Assembly (NCBI RefSeq): GCF_963678635.1
Contig: NC_087064.1
Coordinates: forward strand, 36,093,716-36,157,715
Source of the DNA: Symsagittifera roscoffensis
Taxonomy: Eukaryota; Xenacoelomorpha; Acoela; Convolutidae
DNA: 64,000 nucleotides
Reading direction: 5' to 3'
Part shown: positions 44,401-54,739 of the stretch, piece by piece
How the letters are laid out: the number at the start of each line of letters is the position of its first letter
Numbering within the stretch: the stretch's first letter is position 1
Program-made: the position numbers and the translations under genes
The notes under the pieces: generated by a model
Seen by the model: only the letters and a program-made list of their open reading frames with translations
Told to the model about the DNA's origin: nothing
Database searches by the model: none

Positions 44401-44478
44401 GATAGTTCGGGACTCAATATGTGGCTGACAATGGGCAGTAGTGCCTTAGTCATGATGATGATGAACAAAACCGTATAG
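41467..44478 (+). CDS. LINE ORF: APE endonuclease + reverse transcriptase
   Basis: Intact ORF. ATG 41467 has a near-perfect context (gccaccATGa) and is preferred (1003 aa); the in-frame ATG 41386 (1030 aa) lies inside the hairpin. Numbering from 41386: APE endonuclease ~50-300, with the WN motif (Asn56), LQETR, GDLNA, and an SDHRM motif at the end. The reverse transcriptase spans ~490-790, with FIDFKAAFD (first Asp648), GVRQGGVLSPFLFN, and YADD at 746-749. A C-terminal region has a YLGSRI motif and RLKWCGHVFRM. All catalytic motifs are present, so the copy may be competent. The last residues (MMMM) are read from the ATG-repeat tail. Confidence 0.92.
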   Translation: MSAVMVENANPAQKPLQHTKHHINICTWNVLTLLQPGSLELLDKSLENHGVHIACLQETRISGDNTHNTKNYKVYTSGYDDNRGIHGVGIAIDKKLSSSVQSWKATSPRVCSACIFAKPYPLSIICGYAPTEDAEALHKDEFYRTLQKTLEECPNGDVIILAGDLNASLGQAYPAEQQHIGRFIKTSKRNDNGERLAMFAATNDLAIANTMYQKKNHQLYTWISRDRRIRNQIDFILIKRRWRTAINDIRARSDKIWIDSDHRMVKCNLKTKLRTYVKTHRTVRLNLDALQHTGTSRKYCTALCSVTESTSNVNQKWEILRDSMISSAKKNLGISCTVRKPWISDETLKAIRTRENLKAKGAELSKIAAQRKLVKKLIRKDKNCYLDMKSDQIEDANERGHTREMYRLIRTLSGAKSSSSQTVKGLDGQQISDSKEVMQRLATHFCQLLNADNSPAQLPKVVSSTGVFTDIDQGEPLRSEIEVALASLHNHRAGGCDHIPPELFKKGGERIVLLLKDLFKNIWREEAVPDEWRTSILLPFHKKGDKLVCSNYRGISLLCIGLKILEAILLARFDDLYDSYARDNQAGFKKGRGCRDQVFALRQIIEQRSEYNRPTVMVFIDFKAAFDSVKRDAIWKILEDHGMPDKLLRILRNMYSQSNSIVRRNDNLSEAFHVETGVRQGGVLSPFLFNILIDRILNVATDNTNLGIRLETSITDLDYADDICLLEDNPDDAQNLLNRVVDAAKLVGLQLNESKTKCMFSYCEPTVLFCNGVKLENVTEFDYLGSRITCNGDITPEVQHRIASATRNAAQLKKFWSNRNITTRTKSKVYKACVRSALLYGAETWPVKKGDLARLSSFETRCARRFVYNGFEIATQELLRKAQLDSPMDYVLRRMRLKWCGHVFRMPDERVTKKALFFEKAPTWKRPRGGVRRTWRSTVAADLERVLKPPNMRSDKWRLCWKDACMEAALDRKRWRACDSSGLNMWLTMGSSALVMMMMNKTV

Positions 44479-44509
44479 GTGTCAAGTAGAGCATTTTTCA
44501 ACCTGTCTT
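44465..44509 (-). repeat. Right inverted repeat flanking the LINE
   Basis: Partner of 41289-41320 (see there). It overlaps the last codons and stop of the LINE ORF, which supports the idea that those codons lie outside the element proper. Confidence 0.75.
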
Positions 44510-45750
44510 TTTCATTTTCGGAAAAAAACTCAGAAAGGAACTCAGTCGTCAATTTATTATCTGGTTCAAACGGCTCTGCTTCAACTCCGAATCTGAAGTC
44601 AAAAAAAACTTTCGTTAGAACATAGGTGTGAAACACCACTTTAATAACATGATTTCTATGCGATTTGTAGAGATTTACAATAGCCAGAGAATTGTTAGAA
44701 ATTGTGAAGTTACTTTACTTTTCAACCTTAGCAACTTGGAGACTTATCATACTTGGACGAGAGGTAACGCTGTTGCCTTTGTATCCTAAGGTTTGGGGTT
44801 TGTTCCCTTGGTTTTTGTTTTTTTTTCGCGCAAGAACTTGTTTTTAGCTTATTGCGTATTTTAAGCAAAAGTATTGCAATCGGGTACTAAACTTTTTTCC
44901 TGTAAACATTTTTTATACCAACAAAATATTTTCTGTTTGATAAACAAAAATATTTATTTAAAAAATTTCTATTAAGTTTTTAGTTTTTTTGGTGCACGTT
45001 TTTGATATATAAATTTCGAATGTTTTCAAAGTGATGGCACATTGTTTATTTTAATGTCTAAAAACGTTTGAAAAAAAATTAAATATCCGCAAAATTTTTG
45101 GTCCAACTTTGACTTGCTTGTTTGTCTAGAAAGGTATTTGGCGATTGATGCACTAGGTTCAAGATCATTGTGGCTTCCGGCTAAAAATTTAAAAAATATA
45201 TATTTTTTCGTTATCATTTTTTTTCCATTCGGGAACTTTTTCAGTAACTAATTTTTGTTGTGATTGAGCTCTCTTACTTTGCTATTTTTTTAAAGGAGAT
45301 AAAATTATTTCAAGGTTTTTTTAGGTTTTCGTTTATTAAAAGTTCTTTTTTCAATTTTGTTCGTTTCTTTTGATATTTCAAAATTTCTTCATTTCAGATT
45401 TCATTTTGGTTTTAAGTTATAGCGAACTTTCAATAGCGTATTTTGATAACCTTTTATGTTTTTAATAGTCATGCGGTTTGTTTGGTTCCAAGTTTGTTTG
45501 CAAATTTTTCATTAGTTTTATGATTTTTTGGCCAAAAATGCACTTTTTTTATTTTTTGTTATCAGAAGTTTTGCTATTTTGTTAGTTATAAGGCAGTTTG
45601 TAGAGCATGAAACCTTCTTGTATCTTATGTAATTCTTATAATTAATTGCAAAAAGAAGTTTTCAACAAACAATTTCTTCGACAGATTTCACTTAACTGTG
45701 TATCACTTTTCGTTTGAGATGGATCATTTTTCGAACTTCAAAAGTTGCAT
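44510..45750. other. Intergenic, SINE head near the start
   Basis: A minus-strand open stretch at 44510-44639 next to the LINE has protein-like composition (acidic/aromatic) and may be a broken exon. A tRNA-like SINE head follows at 44748-44812. Otherwise AT-rich and empty. Confidence 0.35.
44748..44812 (+). repeat. tRNA-derived SINE head
   Basis: cttggacgagaggtaacg (box A-like, 44752-44769) and gggtttgttccc (box B-like, 44796-44807). Confidence 0.5.
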
Positions 45751-45801
45751 CTAATTTTGTATCGCAAGTGGTGCAAAGCTTTGCTTTGCCTCTTTGTAAA
45801 C
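45751..45801 (+). repeat. Dispersed 'gcaagtggtgc' repeat, reference copy
   Basis: taattttgtatcgcaagtggtgcaaagctttg and following sequence match copies at 908-955, 6450-6497, 19217-19265, 33342-33372 and 39482-39518 on this strand, and at 59655-59700, 63457-63500 and 63960-64000 on the other. It looks like the conserved end of a short interspersed element. Confidence 0.55.
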
Positions 45802-48800
45802 GATTAAAATTTTATTTTGTAGTCAGTTTTTAAAAAATTGAAAAATTTGATTACAAATGATTTGCAGCCTATAATTTTGATATAATCTTATTGTAATTTA
45901 GTGGGTTCTATATATTTTTTAAAATTAGTAAAATCTATTTTTAATCAAAGAAACAAATATAATAGATTTCAGTATTTTTCAAACATTGTTCGAAAAATTC
46001 AAAAATTGAACGTTGCTTTTGCGAAGTTTTATTGTTGTATAATTTACAGTAACTTTTTTGTTATAAAAATGTAATCTGCTTTCGATTAATTCGAAAAAAA
46101 GTTCAAGCTAAAAGTGAAATTCTGCAGATCAATCCTTTCTTAAAAAGGCAGAAAGATTTCTAAATTTGCCCTTCAACTTAAGCAACATCAGTTCACTCAG
46201 CCGATGAATCATAAGCCGCACCCATTTAAAAATCAGAGTTGGTAAACTACAGAACAACTTTCATTTATAGTTGAAACTACAGTAAACACTTAGAAAGTTT
46301 ATCGTTAAACTACAGAAAAACCTTCATTTATAGTTAAAACTGGGTTTCGGCTAAAACTGGAGTTACCTTTTTGATATCTTATAGACTATGTTTTTGTAAT
46401 GAGAGATGAAATGCGTTATTTTCAAAGCACGAACTTTTAATTGTTTTTCTAGCAAAATAAGTGATTAGCGGCTAGTGTAGTCGAGATGCCTATAACGCGT
46501 TCGTGAAAATGCACTCAAATTGATATTATTAGGATAGTGGATTTTTCCCGCACTCTGTTTATTCGATCGTAATGGTGACTGCAAAGCCGCTTATACCAAA
46601 AAAGTACTTATAACGTGCTTTTTTTTATTGAATTGTCAACCTTAGAAGTGTCAGAGTAGTTTTCGAAAAGTGAAAAGTTTCACAAAAGTTGTGCAATTTC
46701 AGAATGTGAAAAAAAAAATTTTTTAAACAAAATTAAAGGAGCCGACGCTTTTTCGGGGCAACTTTTCACAAACAATTTCTCTCAATTTAATCCTGAATCA
46801 CTTTATTGGTGAGTAATTTTAAGAAGTCAAAAGACTCCAAAAATATTCACAAAAGTAATCAAACTTGATTTGTTCTACTTTTGTTATATTTTTTTTTCAA
46901 ACAAATAGAATGTTTTGGCCAGTGCAGCGACGAAACCGATAATTGCTTTGTTCTATTGAACCATTAATCTGAGAATTAGCGGAGTAAATTTTGAGAAACG
47001 TAAGTTTTCCAAAAATTGGTCAAAATTTTTTTTTTGAAAGCCATAAACTTTTTTTCTGAAAAGTGCAAAAGTGTTTCACACGGGTAATTTTTTAATTGAA
47101 ATTGAAAGCTGATGTTTGAGTATTGTTTTTACGAAAATCAAAAAAAATCGTAAAACAGTCAGAAAATCTCAAATTTGAGTTTTCCGAAGCCCATAGCTTT
47201 GTGTAAAAAAATTAGGCGTAGCCGCATATGCATGGAAATTATTCAAAAACCTTTTCCTTTGATTGAGTCAAATTTCGTAATTTCGGCGAGTGATTTTTGA
47301 AGCTAGTAAAAATTTCAAAAAATGGTGAAAAAAATTTTTGAATGCCATAACATTCAAAGAAAAAAATTAGCCGTAGCTGGTTGCAGTGGAACTTTCCGCA
47401 ACCCGGGCTTTCGATTGAAGCAAAATATCAAATTTGGGCGGGTAGTTATCGAGAAAATGAAAATGTGGGATGAAGTGAAAAAGAAGGTTATGAAGGCAGA
47501 CAGGAGAGTGAGGCGGTATTTTTGTGGAAACCGCTAGTTTGAAATTCGTTGAAGCAGTTTTTTAGTGAGCCAGATAATTTTGAGAAAAACGGAAAAATTT
47601 TCCAAATCGTTTCCTAGTTAAAAAAGCAAATCCTTTACTTTTTTAAAATATTTGTTTAAATCAACCAGGAACTGTTCAAGTCAAAAATTATAACACCCAA
47701 GCTTTGGAAAGAAACTTTTTGGAATGCATACCAAAAAATATAAATTTCATATGAAAAAAACAACAATGAAAAATCTGCCGACAAAAATAAGGATGCTCAA
47801 ACAATCAACAAACTGAGTTTTCTGTGTGCCATAACTTATAGAGAAAAAAATTAAGCATTGGAGCTTATGCGTGAATTTTTTTCACAACCCGTGCTTTCGA
47901 TTGAACCCAAAGCCTCAAATTAGTGCAGGTGGTTATCGAAAAAATGAAAAATTCAAAAAAATATTCGATCCAAAAAAAAACCTCGCACGAAATGTTTTTA
48001 AGGCTGTAGAAAATAAGATAAGGTAGAAAAAGACCAACGGATTAGTCAAGCAGACTGGGGATTGGGCAGTCTTTTTTTTGAAACAATTCTTTAGAAAACC
48101 GTTCAAGTAGTTTTTGAGAAAAAGAAAAATGTTTGAGAAAAAAAATTTCCAGATCGTTTCAACAGATTTTTTAAAAAACAAATAGCATACATTTTTATAA
48201 TGCTTGTTTTTATCAACCTGGCAGAATCAAAAACTGAAAAAGTTAAAGCTTTGGAAAGGAACTGCTGGAAAAACCTACCAGATACAATGAAATTTTGTTT
48301 TAAGCAAAAACGGAAAATCAACCGACAGAAATTAGAACGAAACCCGAAACCCAAAAAAATAACACATTTTTTTAATGCGTATAACTGAAGCAATTAGGTA
48401 ACAACAACTCAAATGAACTGATTAATAGTTTTTTTTGAAATTGAGCATGTCAGCAGATATTAGGCAGAAGCAGAAAAGTGTTATTAAAATTGTTCACGGG
48501 AAAATGTTTAGTTCCCTATTATAATTTACTTGCTCTCGCAAGTAAAAAAATCATTATTCCTTCCAAACCGTTTTTACGAAACTTAAACGGATAATACTCC
48601 GCTTAAAATTTAAAAAAAACTGATTTATCATGGATTAAAAATCCATATCATGTTGTAAAAGTGTTTTTTTAATCCTTTGTGATTTAAACAAAATTTTCAT
48701 GTAACTCAGTATATGCGATTAATTCTCATAATTTTGTGGTTCCAATTTTGTATCTTGCTTTGTTTGTTGCCATTTTACCGACTGCGTTTTTTAAATTGAA

Positions 48801-51800
48801 GATTGTAATTGCACTAAAAAAGAAGCAATCTTATTCTTTTTTCTTTTCTTTTGGCTTAATAGAGTTCGGCTTTTTTTATATCGGCTTATTGGCCTCATGA
48901 TCTTTGAACTTTTTCGGTTTAACCCGTTTCAAGGGGATTTAAAGTTTTTAAGTTTTAATCTGTTTTAAGGGGGATTTTTTGCGTGTAAACTGTAATGATT
49001 GAAAAATATTTTGGCATCAATTCTCTTATTGCTTTTTGATGTTTGGCTTTTCTTTTCTCCTGATTTATTGAAATTTTAGTTTGTTTTCATCAGTTTTTCA
49101 TTTTGACGTGTTCAGTATGTTTTTCAACTAACGTGTTCAGTATGTTTTCATTTGAAAAAACTAGTGCATTAGTTGAATTATTTACGAAATAACAAAAAAA
49201 GTTTGTGCAATATTTGAACTACTAGTGCAAGTTTTTCCTAGGGAAGTTAATCAAAACAAATTAGAAAGTGAAAATGAAGAATTTTTCAAATGAGTGTGTT
49301 GTGTTGTCTTCGATTTTCTTATATTTGTTTCATGCCAGACAAGCATTAGCTTATATTGCATCTCGAAATTTGTTCACATATTGACACTGCGTGCTCGATT
49401 TACTGGCAGAGTTTCGCGATGCAAAAACAGCTGTTGCTTCTCATCTACAGAAAACTTGAGTGTAAAAAAAGCAAAATAAATTTTTCAAAAAAATTTTTTT
49501 TTGAGAATAATTAGTTCAAAACGATTAAATCTCATCAATTTTTCATTTTTGAGAGAAACTTTCAAAACTTTTAAAGCTCATTCTCTGAATGAATTCTGAT
49601 TGTTTTTGCAGAATTAAGGATTCTTCAAGATTTTTATTTCACTGAAGTCTCAAAAGTCAATAAGAAATGCTCATAATCAATTTTACTGAACATCCTCCAG
49701 CGAAATCACTCCAGCGAATTTTGAAGAAAGTGTGGAATATCTATGCTTGGTGTGTTTTTTTTATTCAGTCAATTTTCGACTTCTTAACTAAGCGTTTTAG
49801 ACGGAAATTCTTATAACATCTGAGAGATATTGTTATCTTGAACTCAAAATCAAAAAGATGTTACACTTGTGGTCATTTTTGGTAAAGTTACGGGCGTTTC
49901 AAATTGCTAGTTTGGCCCAGTTTGGATAATTAAAGTGTGATAGATTGGGTACTTATGACATTCATAAGAAGTAAATTAATTCGTTCCAAATTTAGTTGAG
50001 GCCAGCATGGTATTCCTATTATTACAATACAAGACGCTAACCACACCTTTAGTACTTTGCATATCGTGTAGGGCAATAAATTGAAGAAAAATGGAAGAAA
50101 AAAAATCCTTCTCAATTATTCAACCAAACAAAAAGTTTTTAATTGGCCTTAAGTGCAGTCGGAATCTTTAGGGATATACGAGAAGTCTTGTTAGCCTTTA
50201 AATTGAGGCAAGCTATGAAATTGTTGCTACATGCTAAGTGCACCACTTTATTTTTCACATAGCAAGTGGGGGAATTTTTTCGAAAAAACTAATTTCTTGG
50301 ACTTTAAGAGGCAGTCGGAACGCTCAAATATATGTGATATATTTTTGGAAAGTTATGAGGGTTTAAAGATTGCAATTTTGGTCAATTTGGGAAAATTAAC
50401 GCGCGATATATTTCGCACTATCAACGCGTAAGCGGAGATTTATTCCTTCTTAGAAATCGTTTAAAATTGGCTTAAGTAAGCTTATTTGGCATAATTGATT
50501 TGTTACTAAGATCGAAATTTATCATTTTGCACTGTATATTGTGTGTGAGGGTATGATACTTCACAAAAAAATCTCAAATTAAAAAAAAATCATTAAATTT
50601 TTTCCATGTTATTACTGCTCCATAGACCTGAAAAGGCTGTCGGAATATTCAGGTCTTCGCTCTGATACGAACAGTCTTGTTTCATTTGATCGTCAGTGAA
50701 AGTTTTGTCAAAAATACAAGCGTAGGTCACGTTATTTTCTCAGTGTGGTTAAAAAAACTAGTTATAAACCATAAACAGTTAATTGAACAAAAAAGTCTTA
50801 CGGATTCCACGCTAATTGATCTGAACGTTGTCCATTAAATTGTTCCATGGATCAAAACAAAATATTTAAACTTAATTTTTACTTGTTCATAAGTGAGAAT
50901 ATCACTGAAGTTGATTTACTTGTCTTCAGTTCACTTAAATAGTCAAAGACATCCAAATAAAAGTGTGTACATGTTGACTTTATCTTAGATTTAAAAGTAA
51001 GTTTCATCAGAATCTGGTAAGACATGGTGTTTGTTGACCAAGAAAGAAATTATTTGCTAGCCATGAAAAAAGTTTTGGCAAAATTTTATGCTTTAAACAA
51101 ATTCAGAAATTGGTTAAACTTTTTTTACAACCACAACTATTTTTGGCTGCCCCGCTTAATTGTCAGTTCAATAAACATGATGTTTGCTGAAACTTTATTT
51201 TTTTAGGATGATGGGGTGGTGTAAATGACTAAAACAGAATGCGTCACATAGTTTTCGTCTCATTTTGACGTGAAGCGTTTTTTATTCATAAATGTATTTT
51301 ATTTTGCAAGCCTTTTTGGCATCATTTTAAATTCATCTAGGAACATCGAAGTTTGGCCAAAAATCACACCAAAATGATTTTCATTGATCATATTTTAATG
51401 ATAATTTTATTTAATGCAGTCGTAAATTTTTTCAGTTTTTCATGCGTTTTGTCTACTGAAGAATTTTTTTTTTAGTTTTCAGCTGGAGAAAGTAGGTGTG
51501 GAAACTTTTGAAAATTGATTGCAGTTTTTTCAGTTCAAAGTGCCGTTTTGACAATATTTTTTATTGCAAGATGATAACATTGCGTCATCTGCTTTTTGCA
51601 GTATTTTGCATGAGTTAATGATGTACAGGTTGAAAATAATTGCTTCGATGTGGGTCAGTTCGATTAAATGAGATCCAGTTTGTTTTAGTTTTGTACAGTT
51701 TTGATTTTTTTATCATAGGTTTCTAATGAAAAAAATTATTTGAAAACCAGGGATTTTGTTTTTAGGGATTGTGGTCGAAAAAACTGAATTCTTTACAACA

Positions 51801-52670
51801 ATGTATTGATGAGCAAACAGTAAACTTTTTGTTATTAAGTTGATATTCTGAAGGTTTCCCATAAAACAAAATGGAATCAATTGTTGAGTAGGCGGTTCTT
51901 GGACCACTTTGAGTCATTCTGAAATTTATGTTTGGAAATACTTTTAGATACTAAAAAGCGCTCCTCTGATGGCTCTGAAAATCTCTGGTAATTCAGAATC
52001 AATTTTTTCAGATCAAGGAATAACGATTAACTTTTCAACTCTTGTTGAAATTGTTTAAATGTTCAGGTTTTTAATTATTCGTAGAGAAATCAAAGCAACC
52101 GTTTTTGAGGCCAATTCTCGAATCTCAGAGACCTTACTCAAATCTACGTTGGGTATATCATCAAGTAAGAACGCTGTTTTTTGAGAAGGCAACAAATTTT
52201 TTTGAAATCAAGGCGCATTGCTCCAAGTTGATATTGCTGGTAGAACCCTTATTGTTCGACAATTTGATTTGAAATTTTTTCCATTTTTCAGTCAATAATC
52301 AGTTTTTTGTATATATAATATTTTATTATCTATACACAAATCTCATTTGATTGGCGTTTAGTAGGCTTTTTTCACTACACAATAAGTTCAGTTATGAATT
52401 TCAGGCCAACAATTTTTGTTTACCTTCAAAAACCCGTGTATATTGTTGGTCTGATATATCAGACTACGATCGATCAATTCGGGCTGTTATATTGCTTACT
52501 TCAAGATATTAAGGACATCTATGGTATCTAGAGACGCATCCGAACAATTCTGTCGAAAATGCTTAGTTAGAAAGTCCAAAAGTCAGAATAAAAATCACCC
52601 AAGCATAAATAATCTGCATTTTTTGAAATTCGGAACAATAGCATTTAAACTAACTTTTAAAATTTAATAA
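45802..52670. other. Gene-poor AT-rich region with repeats
   Basis: No ORF here has convincing composition. Contents: a ~37-bp direct repeat (46242-46280 and 46303-46342), ~150-480-bp diverged units at 46.9-47.95 kb, dispersed 60-bp motif copies (49715-49785 and 52583-52640), and a cagtcggaat...gtcttgtt repeat at 50150-50200, 50305-50345 and 50635-50690. Long A and T runs throughout. Confidence 0.45.
46930..47960 (+). repeat. Diverged repeat units related to 33.6-34.7 kb
   Basis: Units share gccataac-, aaaaaaattag-, ctttcgattgaa- and ggttatcgaaaaaatgaaaa-type strings near 47038, 47190, 47343 and 47827. The same strings, reverse-complemented, mark the units in the last EML intron. Confidence 0.5.
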
Positions 52671-52699
52671 AAATGCGCCTAGTTTTAAAATTCAATAAA

Positions 52700-53060
52700 A
52701 CACCGACTAAATTTCAGACAATTCGGTCAAAAATTTACAGACAATTCAGTCACGGACAACTCAGCCAACATGACAAAATAACTTTGTTCTTAAAAAATTT
52801 ATTAGTGACTGCTGCAGTCGCGCCAACGTGTTGCGAGCTTGCCAACAAGGGGTACGACTCTTTACGAAATTTAGAGCCGTTTATCGCCGCGAATCTGCGA
52901 CACGCTCATAGCGCGCCCACCTGCGACTATAATCCGAGAATTACCGGCAATTCCGATTTAGTTGACAGTAAATCTTTTGCAAAACAGGCTGAAATGTCTG
53001 CGACTGGATTGTCTGTATAGTTTTGGTTGAATTGTCTGAATTTTAAATTGGCTGAAATGT
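52700..53060. mobile_element. Probable inverted-repeat (MITE-like) element
   Basis: 52711-52772 (tttcagacaattcgg ... acaactcagcca) is inversely repeated at 52989-53056 (ggctgaaatgtctgcg ... tgtctgaatttt) at roughly three quarters identity or better, with a ~215-bp GC-richer centre. It fits a non-autonomous DNA transposon or foldback element. The 115-codon plus-strand ORF here (52673-53020) crosses both arms and is most likely fortuitous. No target duplication was defined. Confidence 0.6.
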
Positions 53061-53914
53061 CGCAGGCGGAGTTTTCTCTGCGCAGTAATTTGGACCTGCT
53101 TAGACTTAATTATTTCACTTTGATGTCTTTAGGGATGAATTGGATAGTTATTGTGAGGCTAGCAGCGAATTATCTAACATCCCAGAATTAACTTAAAGTT
53201 ATTTCTTGGTTTGACACCTAAGTAACAACAATCATTATATTCCTTGCGGTACTGAAAATATAACTGAAAATTGCTATTTTGGTAGCCGAAAATAGTCTGA
53301 GTAATCAAACTACACCAATTTGAAACTCGAATACACAAGTTTTGCGACTCTCATACGTTACGAGCAAAAATTTTACGCTTCTTTCTCGAACAGTCACTAA
53401 ATTTCAATTGATTTCAAAACAGGCTCGGTTATTTCAAAACTCCTGGTTAACTGGAACACTGAATGAATTCTGGTGGACTTAATTAGACTTAGCTGGTCTA
53501 CATGAATCCTTCAACTTGATCCCGCCATTTAAAACCATTTCACGACTCCTGTATTATTTCACACCACTCTCTTGCATTAATTTTTGCTGGCAACTACTAT
53601 GGCGATTTCACATTCGCAGAACTTAACCAAAAACCAGAAAAGTCTCGAGAAATCAAGTTGAAAATTTTTTTGTCATCTTATCGTATTCATGGTTCTTGAA
53701 AATTTAAAGTAATTTTCCTGAGTCATCTTTCGAAAAATCAATTTGGCAAGCTTGTTTGCGTTATTGCGACAACCTTAATGACGTTCCATTTTTTCGTTTT
53801 GCTGTGGCTAGTTGAAGTCTGTAATACTGCGAATTGACCTGGCAAAAACGGTTAATTATATTCACATATTGAAGGTACAAAATCAAATTAAAATCCATAT
53901 AATTTACAATCAAT
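53061..53914. other. Downstream flank of the PPxY membrane-protein gene
   Basis: Presumably includes the 3' UTR of the minus-strand gene ending at 53915. I found no clear poly(A) signal on the minus strand close to the stop and no other gene. Confidence 0.4.
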
Positions 53915-54739
53915 TTACTCCTCAATCTTAGGTGTATTAGAAGCCTCATCGATCTTCGGAGCTTCCACATTGATAGATTCTAGCGAAGGAACACGATTTG
54001 TTAATAAAAAGGTATCGAAAACCAAAGGCTGAATCTCGAGCAGATTTTCTTCATCCGAATCTGTGCTCTTAACGGAATCGCCCGCTTCCGTTCGATCGTT
54101 CGAGTCTCTCGGAGGAATGGGAGTATGCAAGCTCGGCTCTCGCAACGCATTGTGTAGATCTGCGTCTCGCAAGGATGGGGAATGAGTAGCGTCGTTCGAT
54201 TCTTCTGCGGCTTCTGCAATTGTTGCCAAAATATCATACAGAGGAGGTGGCGAATATTTAGGCGGCTCCTCAGTCTCCGAGGAACAGTTGCCTTCGGGTC
54301 TGTCCACTCGGTTGTTTGTAACTGCTGTTCGCAGACCCTGACTTCTAGTTTCACTCAATCTTAAATTATCCGCATCCGGTGTCTGAGAACCGGCCTCTGC
54401 ATCGCATCCTCCGTCATACGTCGGTAGTTCTATGAAGTACCTTCGTCCTCGGAAGTTATGTTCTTGGAACATGTTTTCGCTTCCGTCATTCGTCGTTATA
54501 TTCACTATGTTGATACTCGTATCGCAGAAGTAGGGCTGGATACGACCGCTTGTCGGACCATTTCTAGATGATGGACGTGGTTCGCCTTGTCTCGCTCTAC
54601 GTCGAAATAATCTGGCAGAGGGTGAGTGGTTGCTGCATATTTTCCAGCAGGCGAAGCAAACACACACGCCCATAATGAGGAAGAAGCTGGCACATGTGAA
54701 TGCTGCTATCATGTGGTTCAACTGAGCGTCGGTCTCCTC
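53915..54739 (-). CDS. Membrane helix and cytoplasmic tail exon
   Basis: 275 codons including the stop; contains the membrane segment near its start and the PPKY/PPLY pair around 54250-54270. GC-richer than its surroundings, which supports coding. Confidence 0.85.
   Translation of the reverse strand, partial: EETDAQLNHMIAAFTCASFFLIMGVCVCFACWKICSNHSPSARLFRRRARQGEPRPSSRNGPTSGRIQPYFCDTSINIVNITTNDGSENMFQEHNFRGRRYFIELPTYDGGCDAEAGSQTPDADNLRLSETRSQGLRTAVTNNRVDRPEGNCSSETEEPPKYSPPPLYDILATIAEAAEESNDATHSPSLRDADLHNALREPSLHTPIPPRDSNDRTEAGDSVKSTDSDEENLLEIQPLVFDTFLLTNRVPSLESINVEAPKIDEASNTPKIEE

Larger units (their letters stand above)
41321..44478 (+). mobile_element. RTE-type non-LTR retrotransposon (LINE)
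   Basis: A single long ORF with APE endonuclease and reverse transcriptase, no gag-like ORF1, a short structured 5' leader, and an (ATG)n run at 44449-44463 as the likely 3' tail. These are RTE-clade traits. The left border is set at the hairpin. The true 3' border is probably about 44464, since the ORF appears to read through the tail into flanking inverted-repeat DNA. No target duplication was found. Confidence 0.88.

Noticed and set aside
41566-44639. Minus-strand ORFs opposite the LINE (up to 239 aa)
   Set aside because: Antisense shadows of the conserved APE/RT ORF, without domains.
48200-48388. 62-aa Lys/Asn-rich ORF
   Set aside because: Composition follows the A-rich DNA; no conservation signal visible.
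52673-53020. 115-aa plus ORF
   Set aside because: Spans both arms of an inverted-repeat element; internal repetition of the protein follows from the DNA repeats.
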